64,000 bases of DNA from Pseudomonadota bacterium (GCA_002747395.1 PDPE01000033.1:36566-100565), one strand, 5' to 3'. Counted from the first letter of the stretch, positions 8,607 through 18,856 are shown. Translations and numbers: made by a program. Notes: generated from the sequence alone by a model not told the origin.

Positions 8607-9652
8607 TGGCTTTTGCCTGCGATGCCCGAATCGGGTTTTTGATGACCATAGGTTCTGGGCCGGGTGTAATAATCAATAAAGGGTGCGGCAAAGTTCATCA
8701 GCAGCACAGAAAAAGCGACAGCATCAGGGTAGTTGCCATAGACCCGGATAAAATAAACGAGCACGCCGGCACAAAAACCGTAGATCAGTTTGCCCCGGTG
8801 GCTGGCCGGGCCGCTGACCGGATCGGTAATAATAAAAAAGGCTCCCGACATGGTTGCCCCGGCAAAAAGATGCAGGGAAACCGGCGTGGTGACATCACTG
8901 TCCCATCCGATGGTCAGGCCGAGTACGGTAATGCCTGCCAGCATGCCGACCGGGGCATGCCATGTAATGATTTTTCTGCTTATCAGGTAAAGACCACCGG
9001 CCAGGAAAGCAAGATTCACCCATTGCCACCCTGCGGCAATCTGGTTGCCGAAAACAGGGAGCTGGAATACGGCATCGGATGTTTTATCAATAATTTCGTG
9101 TTTGTACGTGTCCAACGGCGTGGCCATGGTGAAAGCATCGATGCTTTCTACTGAAAACGGACTGAAAAGAAGGCCGACTGTAGTAAGAAAATCCGGAGTA
9201 TTAGCCAGGCCAGACGGGCTGGCCCAGGTGGTGGTCATGGCAACAGGAAATGAGACAAGAACCAGTGCATAGCCAACCATGGCAGGGTTAAAGGGGTTGT
9301 GGCCCAGCCCGCCATAAATCTGTTTGGCAAAGATGATAGCAAACGCCGTGGCGGTCAGCGTTGTCCACCAGGGAGCGAACGGCGGCAGGGCCAGGCCCAG
9401 TAACACACCGGTCAACAAGGCGCTGCAGTCAGACAGACAGGGCATAACCGGGCGCTTGCGAAGTGCAAGTACCGCCGCTTCCGCTGTCACCGCGACCAAC
9501 CCGCACCAGATTACATTGATCAGGTTTCCCCAGCCGAAAAAGCTGCACAGAACCACAAGGCCGGGCAGAGTGGCCAGTATGACCTGAATCATCACTTTTT
9601 GCGTGTGATTCTGGTCGTGAACATGAGGCGAAGAGATAGGGGTAACCGGCAT
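8603..9652 (-). CDS. rnfD: Rnf electron transport complex subunit D
   Basis: A 349-residue polytopic membrane subunit of the NQR2/RnfD family. It carries an FMN-attachment-type motif, [10 protein letters not shown], near residue 170. Conserved family segments include [20 protein letters not shown] and [20 protein letters not shown]. Length is typical. It heads the rnfDGE half-operon. In most gammaproteobacteria it follows rnfC directly; here 1.3 kb carrying two unrelated genes separates them, so this half needs its own promoter or read-through. Confidence 0.95.
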   Translation of the reverse strand: MPVTPISSPHVHDQNHTQKVMIQVILATLPGLVVLCSFFGWGNLINVIWCGLVAVTAEAAVLALRKRPVMPCLSDCSALLTGVLLGLALPPFAPWWTTLTATAFAIIFAKQIYGGLGHNPFNPAMVGYALVLVSFPVAMTTTWASPSGLANTPDFLTTVGLLFSPFSVESIDAFTMATPLDTYKHEIIDKTSDAVFQLPVFGNQIAAGWQWVNLAFLAGGLYLISRKIITWHAPVGMLAGITVLGLTIGWDSDVTTPVSLHLFAGATMSGAFFIITDPVSGPASHRGKLIYGFCAGVLVYFIRVYGNYPDAVAFSVLLMNFAAPFIDYYTRPRTYGHQKPDSGIAGKSQ

Positions 9653-9681
9653 ACTGTCAGCTGATGGGGGCTCTCTGTCGA

Positions 9682-9918
9682 TTATATTTTTACGTAAAAA
9701 TGGTTTTTGCGTCGCCTGTCTACGCCAGCGCGTGATTCAATCATCGGGCCTCGACTCTGCTTGAGGGAGCGTCTGTCCGAGCGTCTGCGTTCCTGACCGT
9801 CCCATTGTGTTTGCCGGAGTGAGTGGTTTTTACGCTTTTTGGTAAATATCCTGGTATGGCGGCCAGGGTTGTTATCAACCGCATTTGCGGCGGGTATTGC
9901 CGGGGCATCTTCAGTCAT
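9682..9918 (-). CDS. Small basic protein, function unknown
   Basis: A 78-residue ORF rich in Arg, Lys and Ser, with two similar motifs: [11 protein letters not shown] and [11 protein letters not shown]. The ATG at 9918 is preceded by AGGAAG seven bases upstream, which supports real translation. It is only 29 bp upstream of rnfD on the same strand and may be cotranscribed with rnfDGE-nth. No membrane segment or known catalytic motif is visible. ERR-x-x-DRR motifs occur in short uncharacterised proteins of related bacteria; a nucleic-acid or anionic-ligand role would be a guess. Confidence 0.6.
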   Translation of the reverse strand: MTEDAPAIPAANAVDNNPGRHTRIFTKKRKNHSLRQTQWDGQERRRSDRRSLKQSRGPMIESRAGVDRRRKNHFYVKI

Positions 9919-10170
9919 ATTGTCTTCCTGCCTGTTCCTGTAAATTAGCCGGTAATGTATAAATCAGCTGCGCATCCGGTGCGCGTGCTACCTACCTTTT
10001 ATAGCGGCAAATGCAAGAAAGTATTTAGCGCCACCAACCAGAATAAACTGAAAATGATGTGGCCAGGTGGTAGTGTAAATCAAAATGAAAAAGGGGTGAA
10101 ACAGAAAGTTGATCTGGCCGGGTAAAAGTATATAGAATGGCCGTCTAACCCGATTTCGAAGGAGTGACGT

Positions 10171-10890
10171 GTGCAAAAGAGTGATAAATCAGGTGCATTT
10201 GTGCTGGGCGTTTTTATTTTTTTGGGGTTGTCCTTGCTGGGTTACTTGCTGGGTGATGCGGCAATCAAATTCAGGCAATACGAGAGGAGTGTCGTTGTAA
10301 AGGGGCTGTCCGAGCGAGAATACAATGCAGACATTGTTATATGGCCGATAGAGTTTACAGCCGCAGCCAATGATCTTGAGAAACTCTATGATACGATTGA
10401 AACCAGTACATCGAAAATCAGGGCATTTCTTGTTGAAAGAGGCATAGAGCCCGGGGAAATCAGCTACTCCTCGCCATCTGTGACCGACAAGCTGGCACGC
10501 AAATATGGCGGTGATGAAAATGCCGGGTTCCGGTATACGGCTTTTCAGACCGTTACCGTCTATTCGCAACACATCGAGGCTGTTCGTGCTGTCATGGGCA
10601 AGCTTTCAGATTTGGGTAAACAGGGTATTGTATTTACCGGCAGCAATTACCAGTCGCAAACAGAGTATACCTTTACCCGGTTAAACGAAGTGAAGCCGGA
10701 AATGATCGAAGAAGCCACGAGAAAAGCAAGGGAAGTGGCCGAAAAGTTTGCTTCGGATTCCCAAAGTAAACTGGGGAAAATCAAAAGAGCTTCCCAGGGG
10801 CGATTCAGTATCAGCAGCCGGGATCAAAACAATCCACACATCAAGAAGGTTCGAGTGGTAACAACGGTCGAGTATTACCTGTCTGACTGA
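10171..10890 (+). CDS. SIMPL (DUF541) domain protein
   Basis: A 239-residue protein with a GTG start at 10171 and a good AAGGAG site. An N-terminal membrane anchor or signal (about 9-29, GAFVLGVFIFLGLSLLGYLL) is followed by a SIMPL/DUF541 domain starting at SVVVKGLSEREYNADIVIWP. The family (BP26/OMP28-like) forms periplasmic or membrane-tethered oligomers of unclear role, sometimes linked to oxidative stress. It is on the opposite strand to every rnf gene and sits exactly in the break between rnfC and rnfD. The anchor has no clear cleavage site, so it probably stays in the inner membrane facing the periplasm. Confidence 0.88.
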   Translation: MQKSDKSGAFVLGVFIFLGLSLLGYLLGDAAIKFRQYERSVVVKGLSEREYNADIVIWPIEFTAAANDLEKLYDTIETSTSKIRAFLVERGIEPGEISYSSPSVTDKLARKYGGDENAGFRYTAFQTVTVYSQHIEAVRAVMGKLSDLGKQGIVFTGSNYQSQTEYTFTRLNEVKPEMIEEATRKAREVAEKFASDSQSKLGKIKRASQGRFSISSRDQNNPHIKKVRVVTTVEYYLSD

Positions 10891-10896
10891 TGGTGA

Positions 10897-10928
10897 AGAC
10901 GGTGAAAACAGGGTGATTTTCCCCGTCT
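10897..10928. terminator. Possible bidirectional hairpin between SIMPL gene and rnfC
   Basis: AGACGGTGAAAA and TTTTCCCCGTCT can pair with one mismatch around an 8-base loop. The hairpin lies seven bases after the SIMPL stop and before the rnfC stop on the other strand. There is no clean U-run, so intrinsic termination is uncertain. Confidence 0.4.
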
Positions 10929-10972
10929 GGCAGTTCGTCTTTGCAATACGCGCCCCATCTATTTGATCCGAC

Positions 10973-12850
10973 TCAGTCGGGGTTCACCCCGACTTTTCTG
11001 GCAGCCTCCTGCGCTTCGTTGAGCGCCACCCTTGCTGCCTCCACCCTGGCTTTATTTTTGTCAATCGCTCTCTGTATTTTTTCTTTGGCGGCGATATCGT
11101 CCGGTTTGATCTGTTCGGCAGCGGCTACCATTTTTCCGAGTTTGGTTTCTGCTTTTGTCAGGCTGGATTTCATTTTTTTCAGATTTTGTTCGGCGATAAT
11201 TGCTTCCTGATTCGGGGGTTGGTGGAGGTGGTTATCAGGATTGGTTTCGCGCTGTTCCAGAGTGGGTTTTTTTATTCGAGGTGTAGCCCGGGCGGCTGAC
11301 GGGCTGTGGTTATTTGTGCCTCCCTGTATGGCTGATTTGACCATAGAAGGCGAGGGCGCGGTGTTTCCTTCGTTGTTTTGGTTCGCTTGCGCCTTGCGTT
11401 TGGCAGCTTGTGCTTTTGCTGCGGCTTCTGCGCGTGCCTTGCGTTTTGCTTCCTTTTCAGCAGCCTCTCTTGCCATACGCTCTTTGCGAAATTCGAAACG
11501 CAGGCGGGCCCTGTCTGATTTGGCTTTTTCCATCTTCTGTTGTCGAATTTCGCCCTTGGCGAAGCGGTAGTACTGCACCAGAGGAATCTGGCTTGGGCAT
11601 ACATAAGAACAGGCACCGCACTCGATGCAGTCTTGCAGGTTGAACAGTTCAGCCTTTTCCAGCTCCCTGTTTTTTGAAAACAGGAATAACTGCTGGGGCA
11701 GCAACCCCATCGGGCAGGCTTCAACACAGTAGCCGCATCGGATACAAGCCTGTTCCCGAGTGGCTTGTGGCAATTCCTGCGCACTGGCAGCGATAATGCA
11801 ATTGGTGGTTTTTGTGACAGGTATTGCCATATCGTTGACGGTAACCCCCATCATGGGGCCGCCAATAATCACACGTCGGGTTTCCGGCTCCCGGTAGCCG
11901 GCTTCATCAAGCAGATCACCGATTCGGGTACCAATCATGGTCTGGTAGTTGCGGGCTTCCGAGACGCCTCGACCTGTGACCGTGACCACCCTGGATACCA
12001 GGGGTTTATCCAGTACAACAGCATCATACACGGCGGCGGCTGTGCCTGCATTTTGGCAAAGCACGCCAATATCGGCGGGCAGTTTGCCACTGGGAACCTC
12101 AAGGCCGGTCAGAATTTTGATCAGCTGTTTTTCGCCACCGGAAGGGTATTTGGTCGGTATCACGGCAATTTCGATCTGGCTGCCTTTCGCCGCTTCTCGT
12201 AACGCTGCAATAGCTTCCGGTTTGTTGTCCTCGATGCCAATAACACATTCTGCAGGGTCTGACAGAAAAGCCATAATTTCCATCCCTGCCAGTACCCGGC
12301 TTGCCTGTTCCCGAAGCAGCATGTCATCTGCGGTAATACAGGGCTCGCATTCAGCGGCATTAATAATCAGTGTTTGTATTTTTGTACGCGCGGCAGAGTG
12401 GAGTTTAATTTCAGTCGGAAACCCGGCTCCGCCCATCCCCACGATGCCCTTGTCACGAATAATCTCCCTGATTTGTTCGGGAGTCATGGACCGGTAATCG
12501 CGCTCTGCAGCCAGCTCTATCCAGGTATCTTCACCATCGGGTTCGATAACGATACATAACCCGGCCATGCCTGAAGGGTGGCCGGTCAGATGGTCTGTTA
12601 TGGCACTGATGGTACCGGAGGTAGGGGCGTGCACAGGAACGCTGACGGAAGCGGCTGCTTCGGCAATTTTCTGGCCTTTTAGCACGGTTTGTCCGATATC
12701 GACAATTGGTTTGGCCGGTTTGCCACTATGCTGGGAGACAGGCACAATCAGTACGGATGGAATTTGCGCCTGTCTGATTGGCTTGCCGGTAGATTGAGCC
12801 TTGTTTTCGGGGGGGTGAATTCCTCCCGGAAAATCATGGAGTTGTCGCAT
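10973..12850 (-). CDS. rnfC: Rnf electron transport complex subunit C
   Basis: A 625-residue peripheral subunit that carries the NADH/FMN site. The N-terminal barrel-like region (DFPGGIHPPENK) is followed by the Rossmann-like glycine motif GMGGAGFPTEIK near residue 140. Two ferredoxin motifs follow: ACIRCGYCVEACPMG near residue 368 and DCIECGACSYVCPS near residue 407. The C-terminal 180 residues are an Ala/Lys/Glu-rich, probably coiled-coil tail typical of proteobacterial RnfC. Its start overlaps the rnfB stop by one base (TGATG). It is the last gene of the rnfABC half. Confidence 0.96.
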   Translation of the reverse strand: MRQLHDFPGGIHPPENKAQSTGKPIRQAQIPSVLIVPVSQHSGKPAKPIVDIGQTVLKGQKIAEAAASVSVPVHAPTSGTISAITDHLTGHPSGMAGLCIVIEPDGEDTWIELAAERDYRSMTPEQIREIIRDKGIVGMGGAGFPTEIKLHSAARTKIQTLIINAAECEPCITADDMLLREQASRVLAGMEIMAFLSDPAECVIGIEDNKPEAIAALREAAKGSQIEIAVIPTKYPSGGEKQLIKILTGLEVPSGKLPADIGVLCQNAGTAAAVYDAVVLDKPLVSRVVTVTGRGVSEARNYQTMIGTRIGDLLDEAGYREPETRRVIIGGPMMGVTVNDMAIPVTKTTNCIIAASAQELPQATREQACIRCGYCVEACPMGLLPQQLFLFSKNRELEKAELFNLQDCIECGACSYVCPSQIPLVQYYRFAKGEIRQQKMEKAKSDRARLRFEFRKERMAREAAEKEAKRKARAEAAAKAQAAKRKAQANQNNEGNTAPSPSMVKSAIQGGTNNHSPSAARATPRIKKPTLEQRETNPDNHLHQPPNQEAIIAEQNLKKMKSSLTKAETKLGKMVAAAEQIKPDDIAAKEKIQRAIDKNKARVEAARVALNEAQEAARKVGVNPD

Positions 12851-13482
12851 CAGGCTGCATCCTCGGTTGAATCATTGGCGGGCTGTTTGTCAGTGGCAAT
12901 AATTCGGGTTGAGGTATTGATTTGAGGGGAGCTGTCAGTCTGGACAGAAGTGTCCGGTAGTGGCCAGATCCAGTCGTTGATGCTTTTTTTGACTGGCACC
13001 ATGTCAATACAGTCAACCGGGCAGGGGGCAACACATAAATCGCAGCCGGTACATTCATCGGCTATTACCGTATGCATCTGTTTGGCCGCACCTAAAATGG
13101 CATCAACCGGGCAGGCCTGAATGCATTTGGTGCAGCCAATGCACTCGTCCTCCCGGATTACGGCGACATGAGGTTCTTTTTCTTCCCCATGTTCCTCATC
13201 GAGGGGGACAGGTTCCACATCCAGCAGGGCGGCAAGGGCATCGATAGTGGCCTGGCCGCCGGGCGGGCAACGATTGATCGCTTCACCTGCCGCAATGGCC
13301 TCGGCGTAGGGCCGACACCCCGGATGACCACATTGGCCGCACTGGGTCTGGGGAAGCAGGCTGTCTATTTGATCAACAACGGGGTTACCTTCCACCCGAA
13401 ACCGGACGGAGGCAAAGCCGAGAAGCAGGCCAAAGCAAACTGCGAGCAATAAAAGTGCGCCTATGGACAGGAGTATGCTCAT
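12850..13482 (-). CDS. rnfB: Rnf electron transport complex subunit B
   Basis: A 210-residue iron-sulfur subunit. The listed ORF starting at 14001 extends back through rnfA in another frame; the real ATG is at 13482 ([13 protein letters not shown]). An N-terminal membrane helix (2-25) is followed by the 4Fe-4S motif [19 protein letters not shown] with a later Cys in NRCPPGG. Two ferredoxin clusters follow: [15 protein letters not shown] and [15 protein letters not shown]. It passes electrons from ferredoxin into the complex. The C-terminal 45 residues are low in conservation. It starts 11 bp after rnfA ends. Confidence 0.95.
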   Translation of the reverse strand: MSILLSIGALLLLAVCFGLLLGFASVRFRVEGNPVVDQIDSLLPQTQCGQCGHPGCRPYAEAIAAGEAINRCPPGGQATIDALAALLDVEPVPLDEEHGEEKEPHVAVIREDECIGCTKCIQACPVDAILGAAKQMHTVIADECTGCDLCVAPCPVDCIDMVPVKKSINDWIWPLPDTSVQTDSSPQINTSTRIIATDKQPANDSTEDAA

Positions 13483-13493
13483 TCGTGCCCCCG

Positions 13494-14075
13494 TTATATA
13501 TCCACCAGGCCGGCAAAACCGAGGAATGCCAGAGACATCAGGCCGGCAGTAATCATACTGATAGCGGAACCCCTGAAAGGAGCGGGCACATCCGCGAAGG
13601 CAATGCGCTCCCGCATGGCAGAAAACAGGATCAAAACAAGAGAAAAACCGACGGCAGCTCCAAAGCCATACATAATCGACTCGACAAAGCCGTTTTGTTT
13701 TTTGATATTGAGCAGCGCAACACCGAGCACCGCGCAGTTGGTGGTAATCAAGGGCAGAAAAATCCCCAGTACCCGGTACAAAAGCGGGCTGACTTTTTTT
13801 ACCACCATTTCGGTAAACTGCACCACCACCGCAATGACCAAGATAAAAGTGATGGTTTGCAGGTATTCCAACCCCAGAGGTTCCAGTAAATATCGGAATG
13901 ACAGATAACTGCAAACGGAGGACAGGGTTAATACGAACGTTGTGGCCAGCGACATACCCATGGCCGTTTCCAGTTTCCCGGACACACCCATAAACGGGCA
14001 CAGACCGAGAAACTGAACCAGAACAAAATTGTTGACCAGTATGGTACTGACCAGAATTAGCAAGTATTCTGACAT
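13494..14075 (-). CDS. rnfA: Rnf electron transport complex subunit A
   Basis: A 193-residue six-helix membrane protein, the usual length for RnfA/RsxA. It has [20 protein letters not shown] near the N terminus and the conserved [18 protein letters not shown], paired in structure with the matching motif in RnfE. It is the first gene of rnfABC and starts 68 bp after metG on the same strand, so it may be read from the metG promoter or from one in the spacer. Confidence 0.97.
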   Translation of the reverse strand: MSEYLLILVSTILVNNFVLVQFLGLCPFMGVSGKLETAMGMSLATTFVLTLSSVCSYLSFRYLLEPLGLEYLQTITFILVIAVVVQFTEMVVKKVSPLLYRVLGIFLPLITTNCAVLGVALLNIKKQNGFVESIMYGFGAAVGFSLVLILFSAMRERIAFADVPAPFRGSAISMITAGLMSLAFLGFAGLVDI

Positions 14076-14143
14076 CGCTTTGCCACTTATCGTTTCCTGA
14101 CCGTCTGTCGCCTCGCTACCTGTCGGCTGTCCGGAGGTGTTTT

Positions 14144-16201
14144 TTACATGATACGCATGCCGGGCCGGGCACCTTCATCCGGTTGAATGATCCAGATATC
14201 GGAACCGCCGGGGCCTGCGGCAAGCACCATGCCTTCAGACATACCGAACTTCATCTTTCTCGGTTTCAGGTTGGCCACCATAACCGTCAATTTGCCTTCC
14301 AGTTGTTCAGGCTGGTAAGCGGATTTGATACCGGCAAATACGTTTCTGGTTTCCGAACCGAGATCCAGGGTCAGTCGCAGCAATTTGTCAGCGCCCTCCA
14401 CATGCTCGGCTTTCAGGATTTTGGCTACGCGCAAATCGACTTTGGCAAAATCATCAAACTCAATTTGTTCGCCAATGGCATCGTCATCTTTCCTTGCCGC
14501 TTTCCCGGCAGGTTTCCTTGCTTTGGAGGCGGTTTCAGGTTCTTTGGAGTCATTCACCATTGCGTCAATCTCCTTCATATCAACCCGGGTAATCATTGGT
14601 TTGAATTTATTGATGCGATGTCCCTGTAAACCTGGCCCTTGTAAAAGGGTAGCACGGTCTTCCCAATTCAGGGTGATATTCAAAAACGCTTCTGCCTTTT
14701 TGGCGGTCGCAGGGATAACGGGAGCCAGGTACACCATCAATTGACGGAATATGTTAATCGCATTTGTGCATATCTCATGTAATTCCTGCTCCCGGCCTTC
14801 CTGTTTTGCCACAACCCAGGGTTCTTTTTCGTTGATATACTGGTTCGCCTGATCGGCCAGTTCCATAATGCGACGAATCGCCTTGCCGAAATCACGATTT
14901 TCGTAAAAATCGGCAATTTCATCCCCGGCCCGCACGTAGTCTGCCAGCAGTGTCGCACTGTTGTCATTGATGTCGGCCAAAATACCGTCAAATCGTTTGG
15001 TGATAAAATTGGCGCAACGGCTTGCAATATTAACTACTTTACCCACCAGATCGGAATTCACCCGTTGGGCAAAGTCGTGCAGGTTAAGATCGAGATCGTC
15101 CACATGGCTGGTCAGCCTGGCGGCGAAATAGTAGCGCAAAAACTCGGGGTTCAGGTGATCCAGGTAGGTGCGAGCCATTATAAAGGTACCACGAGACTTG
15201 GACATTTTACGCCCGTCCACGGTAAGGAAACCATGCGCCCAAACGGCTGAAGGTGTCCTGAATCCGGAGCAGGACAGCATGCTTGGCCAGAACAGGGCGT
15301 GGAAATTGATAATGTCCTTCCCGATAAAGTGGTAAAGCTCGGTTTCTGCACCGGCTTGCCAGTAGTCATCAAAGTTCAGGTCATTATCCTGGTCGCAAAG
15401 GTTTTTGAAGCTGGCCATGTAGCCGATGGGAGCATCCAGCCAGACGTAAAAAAACTTGCCGGGTTCGCCCGGAATTTCAAAACCGAAGTAGGGGGCATCG
15501 CGGCTGATATCCCATTCCTGCAAACCGTTTTCCAGCCACTCGGCCAGCTTGTTGGCAATCTGGGGCTGCAGCGTACCGCTGCGTGTCCAGGTTTTCAAAA
15601 AATCGGTAAACTCGGGTAGCCTGAAAAAGAAGTGTTCTGACTCTTTGTTGATTGGGGTCGCGCCGGAAATCGTTGATTTCGGGTTAATCAGCTCGGCGGG
15701 GGTGTAGGTCGCGGAGCAGGATTCACAGTTATCACCGTACTGGTCTTCTGCCTTGCATTTCGGGCAGGTACCCTTGATAAACCGGTCGGCAAGGAAGAGT
15801 TTTTTCTCCGGGTCGTAGGCCTGCCTGATACTTCTTCGGGATATTTTGTTATCCTCGACGCAACGTTGATAAATCAGCTCGGAAAATTCACGGTTTTCCT
15901 CGGAATGTGTCGAATAGTAGTTGTCGAATTCGATCAGAAAATCTGCAAAATCCTTTTGATGCTCGGCATTCACGCGATCGATCAGTTGCTCTGGGGTAAT
16001 GCCTTCTTTCTCGGCTCGAAGCATAATTGCCGTACCGTGTGCATCATCGGCACAGACATAGGTACACTGGTTGCCTCTCAGTTTTTGAAAGCGCACCCAG
16101 ATATCGGTCTGAATATATTCAAGGAGATGGCCAAGATGAATCGGGCCATTTGCATAGGGCAGGGCACTGGTAACGAGAATTTTTCTAGAATTGCCTGACA
16201 T
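14144..16201 (-). CDS. metG: Methionyl-tRNA synthetase
   Basis: A 685-residue class I aminoacyl-tRNA synthetase that charges tRNA-Met. The HIGH-type motif is HLGHLLEY near residue 22. The zinc knuckle is CPKC...CESC near residues 146-160. The KMSKS loop is KMSKSRGTF near residue 335. The C-terminal 110 residues form the dimerising tRNA-binding OB fold ([20 protein letters not shown]). Length fits the dimeric long form. It is divergent from mrp, an arrangement seen in Pseudomonas-type genomes. Confidence 0.98.
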   Translation of the reverse strand: MSGNSRKILVTSALPYANGPIHLGHLLEYIQTDIWVRFQKLRGNQCTYVCADDAHGTAIMLRAEKEGITPEQLIDRVNAEHQKDFADFLIEFDNYYSTHSEENREFSELIYQRCVEDNKISRRSIRQAYDPEKKLFLADRFIKGTCPKCKAEDQYGDNCESCSATYTPAELINPKSTISGATPINKESEHFFFRLPEFTDFLKTWTRSGTLQPQIANKLAEWLENGLQEWDISRDAPYFGFEIPGEPGKFFYVWLDAPIGYMASFKNLCDQDNDLNFDDYWQAGAETELYHFIGKDIINFHALFWPSMLSCSGFRTPSAVWAHGFLTVDGRKMSKSRGTFIMARTYLDHLNPEFLRYYFAARLTSHVDDLDLNLHDFAQRVNSDLVGKVVNIASRCANFITKRFDGILADINDNSATLLADYVRAGDEIADFYENRDFGKAIRRIMELADQANQYINEKEPWVVAKQEGREQELHEICTNAINIFRQLMVYLAPVIPATAKKAEAFLNITLNWEDRATLLQGPGLQGHRINKFKPMITRVDMKEIDAMVNDSKEPETASKARKPAGKAARKDDDAIGEQIEFDDFAKVDLRVAKILKAEHVEGADKLLRLTLDLGSETRNVFAGIKSAYQPEQLEGKLTVMVANLKPRKMKFGMSEGMVLAAGPGGSDIWIIQPDEGARPGMRIM

Positions 16202-16360
16202 GAGTGTCGTTCCAAATTGATTGGTTGTTTTTACGGTTGCATCAAAACTGACATATGATACCGTCGATAGTCAGAATTTTCACCATTGGGTGAGGTTATC
16301 TTTGTGGACAAGTGTTTTCGTACTCGGCGCGAGATAGCAAGTGCGAGTGAAAACAACCAG

Positions 16361-16420
16361 GAGCGAGCTGACAAAAACTATGAGTGAGCTAACAAAAAAC
16401 TATGAGTGAGTTAACAAAAG
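16361..16420. repeat. 21-22 bp tandem repeat over the mrp start
   Basis: Three units of the form GAGTGAGCTAACAAAAAACTAT lie at 16361-16381, 16382-16403 and 16404-16420 (the last partial). The final unit encodes the first residues of Mrp (SELTK). The preceding unit carries an extra ATG and encodes nearly the same peptide. Confidence 0.88.
16380..16409 (+). CDS. Possible 9-codon leader ORF overlapping mrp
   Basis: ATG at 16380 reads MSELTKNYE and stops at TGA 16407-16409, overlapping the mrp ATG at 16402 in another frame. It arises from the tandem duplication of the mrp start. Two AUGs in the same context could lower or couple mrp translation. There is no evidence that it is expressed; it may simply be a by-product of the repeat. 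Confidence 0.35.
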   Translation: MSELTKNYE

Positions 16421-17496
16421 GCGATGTAGAGCAGGTCATTGCGGGTTTTACCGACCCTTATTTACAGAAGAACCTGGTAGAACTGAACTGGGTATCCGAT
16501 ATCAGTATTGATCAGGGGGTGGTGACGGTGACACTTGTTTACCCCTATCCGAACAAGGGATTGCACGGTGCGTTGAGGCAAATGTTAAGCCTGTCGGTGG
16601 AAGACCTGGATGGCGTGACCGAGTGCACGGTTGAAATACACAATCGGATTGTTGCGCGAAAAACCGCCAACAACATTGCAGCCCTGCCTCAGGTGAAAAA
16701 CGTGATTGCTGTTGCATCAGGCAAAGGCGGGGTTGGCAAGTCCACAGTAGCGGTCAATCTGGCGCTGGCACTGGCCGAAGAAGGCGCAAAAACGGGTATC
16801 CTCGATGCGGATATTTATGGCCCGAGTATCGGTATGATGCTTGGAATAAAAGAAGGTACTCGCCCCGGGGTGCTGGATGAGAAATATTTTATTCCGGTAC
16901 CGGCGCATGGTTTGCAGACCATGACTATGGCTTACCTGGTGACAGAAGAAACCCCCATGATTTGGCGTGGCCCGATGGCCAGCGGCGCATTGCAGCAATT
17001 GTTGACCCAGACACACTGGCAGGAGCTGGATTACCTGATTGTCGATATGCCGCCCGGTACCGGGGATATTCAGCTCACTCTGGCCCAGAAAGCCCCCGTT
17101 ACCGGGGCGGTGATTGTAACAACCCCCCAGGACATTGCCTTGCTGGATTGCAAAAAAGGCATCGAAATGTTCAGAAAGGTGAACATTCCTGTGTTGGGCA
17201 TAGTTGAAAACATGAGCCTGTACTGCTGCCCTGATTGCGGCCACCAGGAACCTGTGTTCGGTGAAGGGGGAGGCCAGCGCATCGCAGAGCAGTATCAGAC
17301 CGGTCTGGTCGGCCAGTTGCCCCTGAATCGTACCATAAGAGAACAGACGGACTCCGGGAGCCCGACCGTAATCAATGCTCCGGACTCTGAAATCGCACTG
17401 AAATATCGGGATATGGCCCGGAAAGTGGCGGCTGAACTGGTGATAAAAGCGGGGGAGGACGAATTGGCGGCTCCCGATATTATTGCCCGAAGCTGA
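16402..17496 (+). CDS. apbC: Iron-sulfur cluster carrier protein, Mrp/ApbC family
   Basis: A 364-residue P-loop ATPase that carries and delivers 4Fe-4S clusters in the cytoplasm. The N-terminal 85 residues are a DUF59/MIP18-like domain. The deviant Walker A is GKGGVGKST near residue 111. The Mrp signature regions GPSIGMMLG and IVDMPPGTGDIQLTL are present. The cluster-binding CXXC is YCCPDCGH near residue 275. Length is normal. The start lies in a tandem repeat that also creates a leader ORF. It is divergent from metG and followed by dcd. Confidence 0.95.
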   Translation: MSELTKGDVEQVIAGFTDPYLQKNLVELNWVSDISIDQGVVTVTLVYPYPNKGLHGALRQMLSLSVEDLDGVTECTVEIHNRIVARKTANNIAALPQVKNVIAVASGKGGVGKSTVAVNLALALAEEGAKTGILDADIYGPSIGMMLGIKEGTRPGVLDEKYFIPVPAHGLQTMTMAYLVTEETPMIWRGPMASGALQQLLTQTHWQELDYLIVDMPPGTGDIQLTLAQKAPVTGAVIVTTPQDIALLDCKKGIEMFRKVNIPVLGIVENMSLYCCPDCGHQEPVFGEGGGQRIAEQYQTGLVGQLPLNRTIREQTDSGSPTVINAPDSEIALKYRDMARKVAAELVIKAGEDELAAPDIIARS

Positions 17497-17589
17497 GCCG
17501 TCAGTTTCTTCGGGAAGTTGAATAGGGTATGATTCACCTCAAAAATACAATGCGAATCAATGGATTGAATAATCAGGGAAAATAGCGAT

Positions 17590-18156
17590 ATGTCGATAAA
17601 ATCGGATAAATGGATTCGAAGCATGGCGGATCAGCATGGCATGATCGAGCCATTCGAGCCTGGTCAGGTACGTCAGGCTGGTGGAGAAAAAATCATATCG
17701 TACGGAACATCAAGTTACGGCTACGATGTCCGGTGCAGCCGCGAGTTCAAAATCTTCACCAATGTACACTCTGCCACGGTAGACCCGAAACACTTTGATG
17801 AAACCAGTTTTGTCGATGTCGCAAGTGATGTTTGTATTATTCCGCCCAACTCCTTCGCTTTGGCAAGAACGGTGGAATACTTCAGAATACCCCGTAATGT
17901 GCTGACCATTTGCCTGGGTAAATCCACTTATGCGCGATGTGGCATTATCGTCAACGTCACTCCGCTTGAGCCTGAATGGGAAGGGCATGTGACCCTGGAG
18001 TTTTCCAATACGACTACATTGCCAGCCAAAATCTATGCCAATGAGGGTGTGGCTCAAATGCTGTTTTTCGAATCTGACGAGCAGTGTGAAGTCAGCTACA
18101 AGGACAGGGGCGGAAAGTATCAGGGGCAAACGGGTGTGACCCTGCCTCAGGCCTGA
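17590..18156 (+). CDS. dcd: dCTP deaminase
   Basis: A 188-residue trimeric enzyme that converts dCTP to dUTP for thymidylate synthesis. Recognisable family stretches are [20 protein letters not shown] near residue 40, [20 protein letters not shown] near residue 110 with the catalytic Arg-Ser region, and [16 protein letters not shown]. Full length. The chromosomal order metG, mrp, dcd is conserved in Pseudomonas relatives. Confidence 0.96.
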   Translation: MSIKSDKWIRSMADQHGMIEPFEPGQVRQAGGEKIISYGTSSYGYDVRCSREFKIFTNVHSATVDPKHFDETSFVDVASDVCIIPPNSFALARTVEYFRIPRNVLTICLGKSTYARCGIIVNVTPLEPEWEGHVTLEFSNTTTLPAKIYANEGVAQMLFFESDEQCEVSYKDRGGKYQGQTGVTLPQA

Positions 18157-18178
18157 TTTACTACCAGAAAAGGAAAAT

Positions 18179-18856
18179 ATGTCGGATTCTCAGGAAGGTG
18201 TCATCAAGTATCAGCTGGATTTCAGGCAGGAAAAATTGCCCGAAACGATCAGGTTGGATCAACTGGAGCTTTGCCGGTCGAAATTGATCCGGCTCGGCAT
18301 GTTGGGGCAGGATGATGCCCGATACGAAGGTTACGGCTTCGGCAATATATCGGCGAGATACACTTCGGTTATTGATCCTGCCAACCCTCTGCCTGCCAAC
18401 CGGTTACCCGGCTCGCCGGATGCCTTTCTTATCACCGGAAGTCAAACCGGCCATCTTGACAGCCTGAGTTGCGATGAGTATGTGCTGGTGGAGCACTTTG
18501 ACGAGAACGCAAACTCGCTTCGAGCTTGCGGCATGGTGAAACCCTCCTCCGAGAGCCTGTCTCACGGGGTAGTGTATCGCACTAAAGCGGAGGTTAACGC
18601 AGTGATTCACGTGCATGACCCCGAGCTTTGGAGCAATGCAGAAGCGCTTCAATTCCCGGTTATCCCCTCGAATATTCCCTATGGTACAGTTGAAATGGCA
18701 AAAGCCATTGCCGGGTTGCTTTTGACTCTGTATTCAAACCGGAATGCCGGGGTATTTGTCATGGCCGGGCATGAAGACGGTGTCATCGCATTCGGGCCGG
18801 ATGTGCCTGCGGCGATGGCTTTGCTGGCAGATAAAAAACAGATAAAAAATAACTGA
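18179..18856 (+). CDS. Class II aldolase/adducin family protein
   Basis: A 225-residue protein with the class II aldolase/adducin fold. It shows GFGNISARY near residue 57, an ITGSQTG loop, and the metal-binding pair HVHD near residue 147, which matches the HxH zinc motif of fuculose/ribulose-phosphate aldolases. A further His lies in MAGHEDGVIAFG. The substrate cannot be predicted and many members are uncharacterised. It starts 22 bp after dcd with AAAGGA upstream and is probably cotranscribed. Confidence 0.8.
   Translation: MSDSQEGVIKYQLDFRQEKLPETIRLDQLELCRSKLIRLGMLGQDDARYEGYGFGNISARYTSVIDPANPLPANRLPGSPDAFLITGSQTGHLDSLSCDEYVLVEHFDENANSLRACGMVKPSSESLSHGVVYRTKAEVNAVIHVHDPELWSNAEALQFPVIPSNIPYGTVEMAKAIAGLLLTLYSNRNAGVFVMAGHEDGVIAFGPDVPAAMALLADKKQIKNN

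Noticed and set aside
11272-11784. 170-residue minus ORF inside rnfC
   Set aside because: Alternative frame of the RnfC C-terminal Ala/Lys-rich coding region.
12850-14001. 383-residue ORF on the minus strand
   Set aside because: Only its last 210 codons are RnfB. The upstream part reads rnfA in another frame.
17486-17514. Terminator at the end of mrp
   Set aside because: CCCGAAG/CTTCGGG can pair, but the loop is 15 bases, it overlaps the coding end and lacks a U-run.
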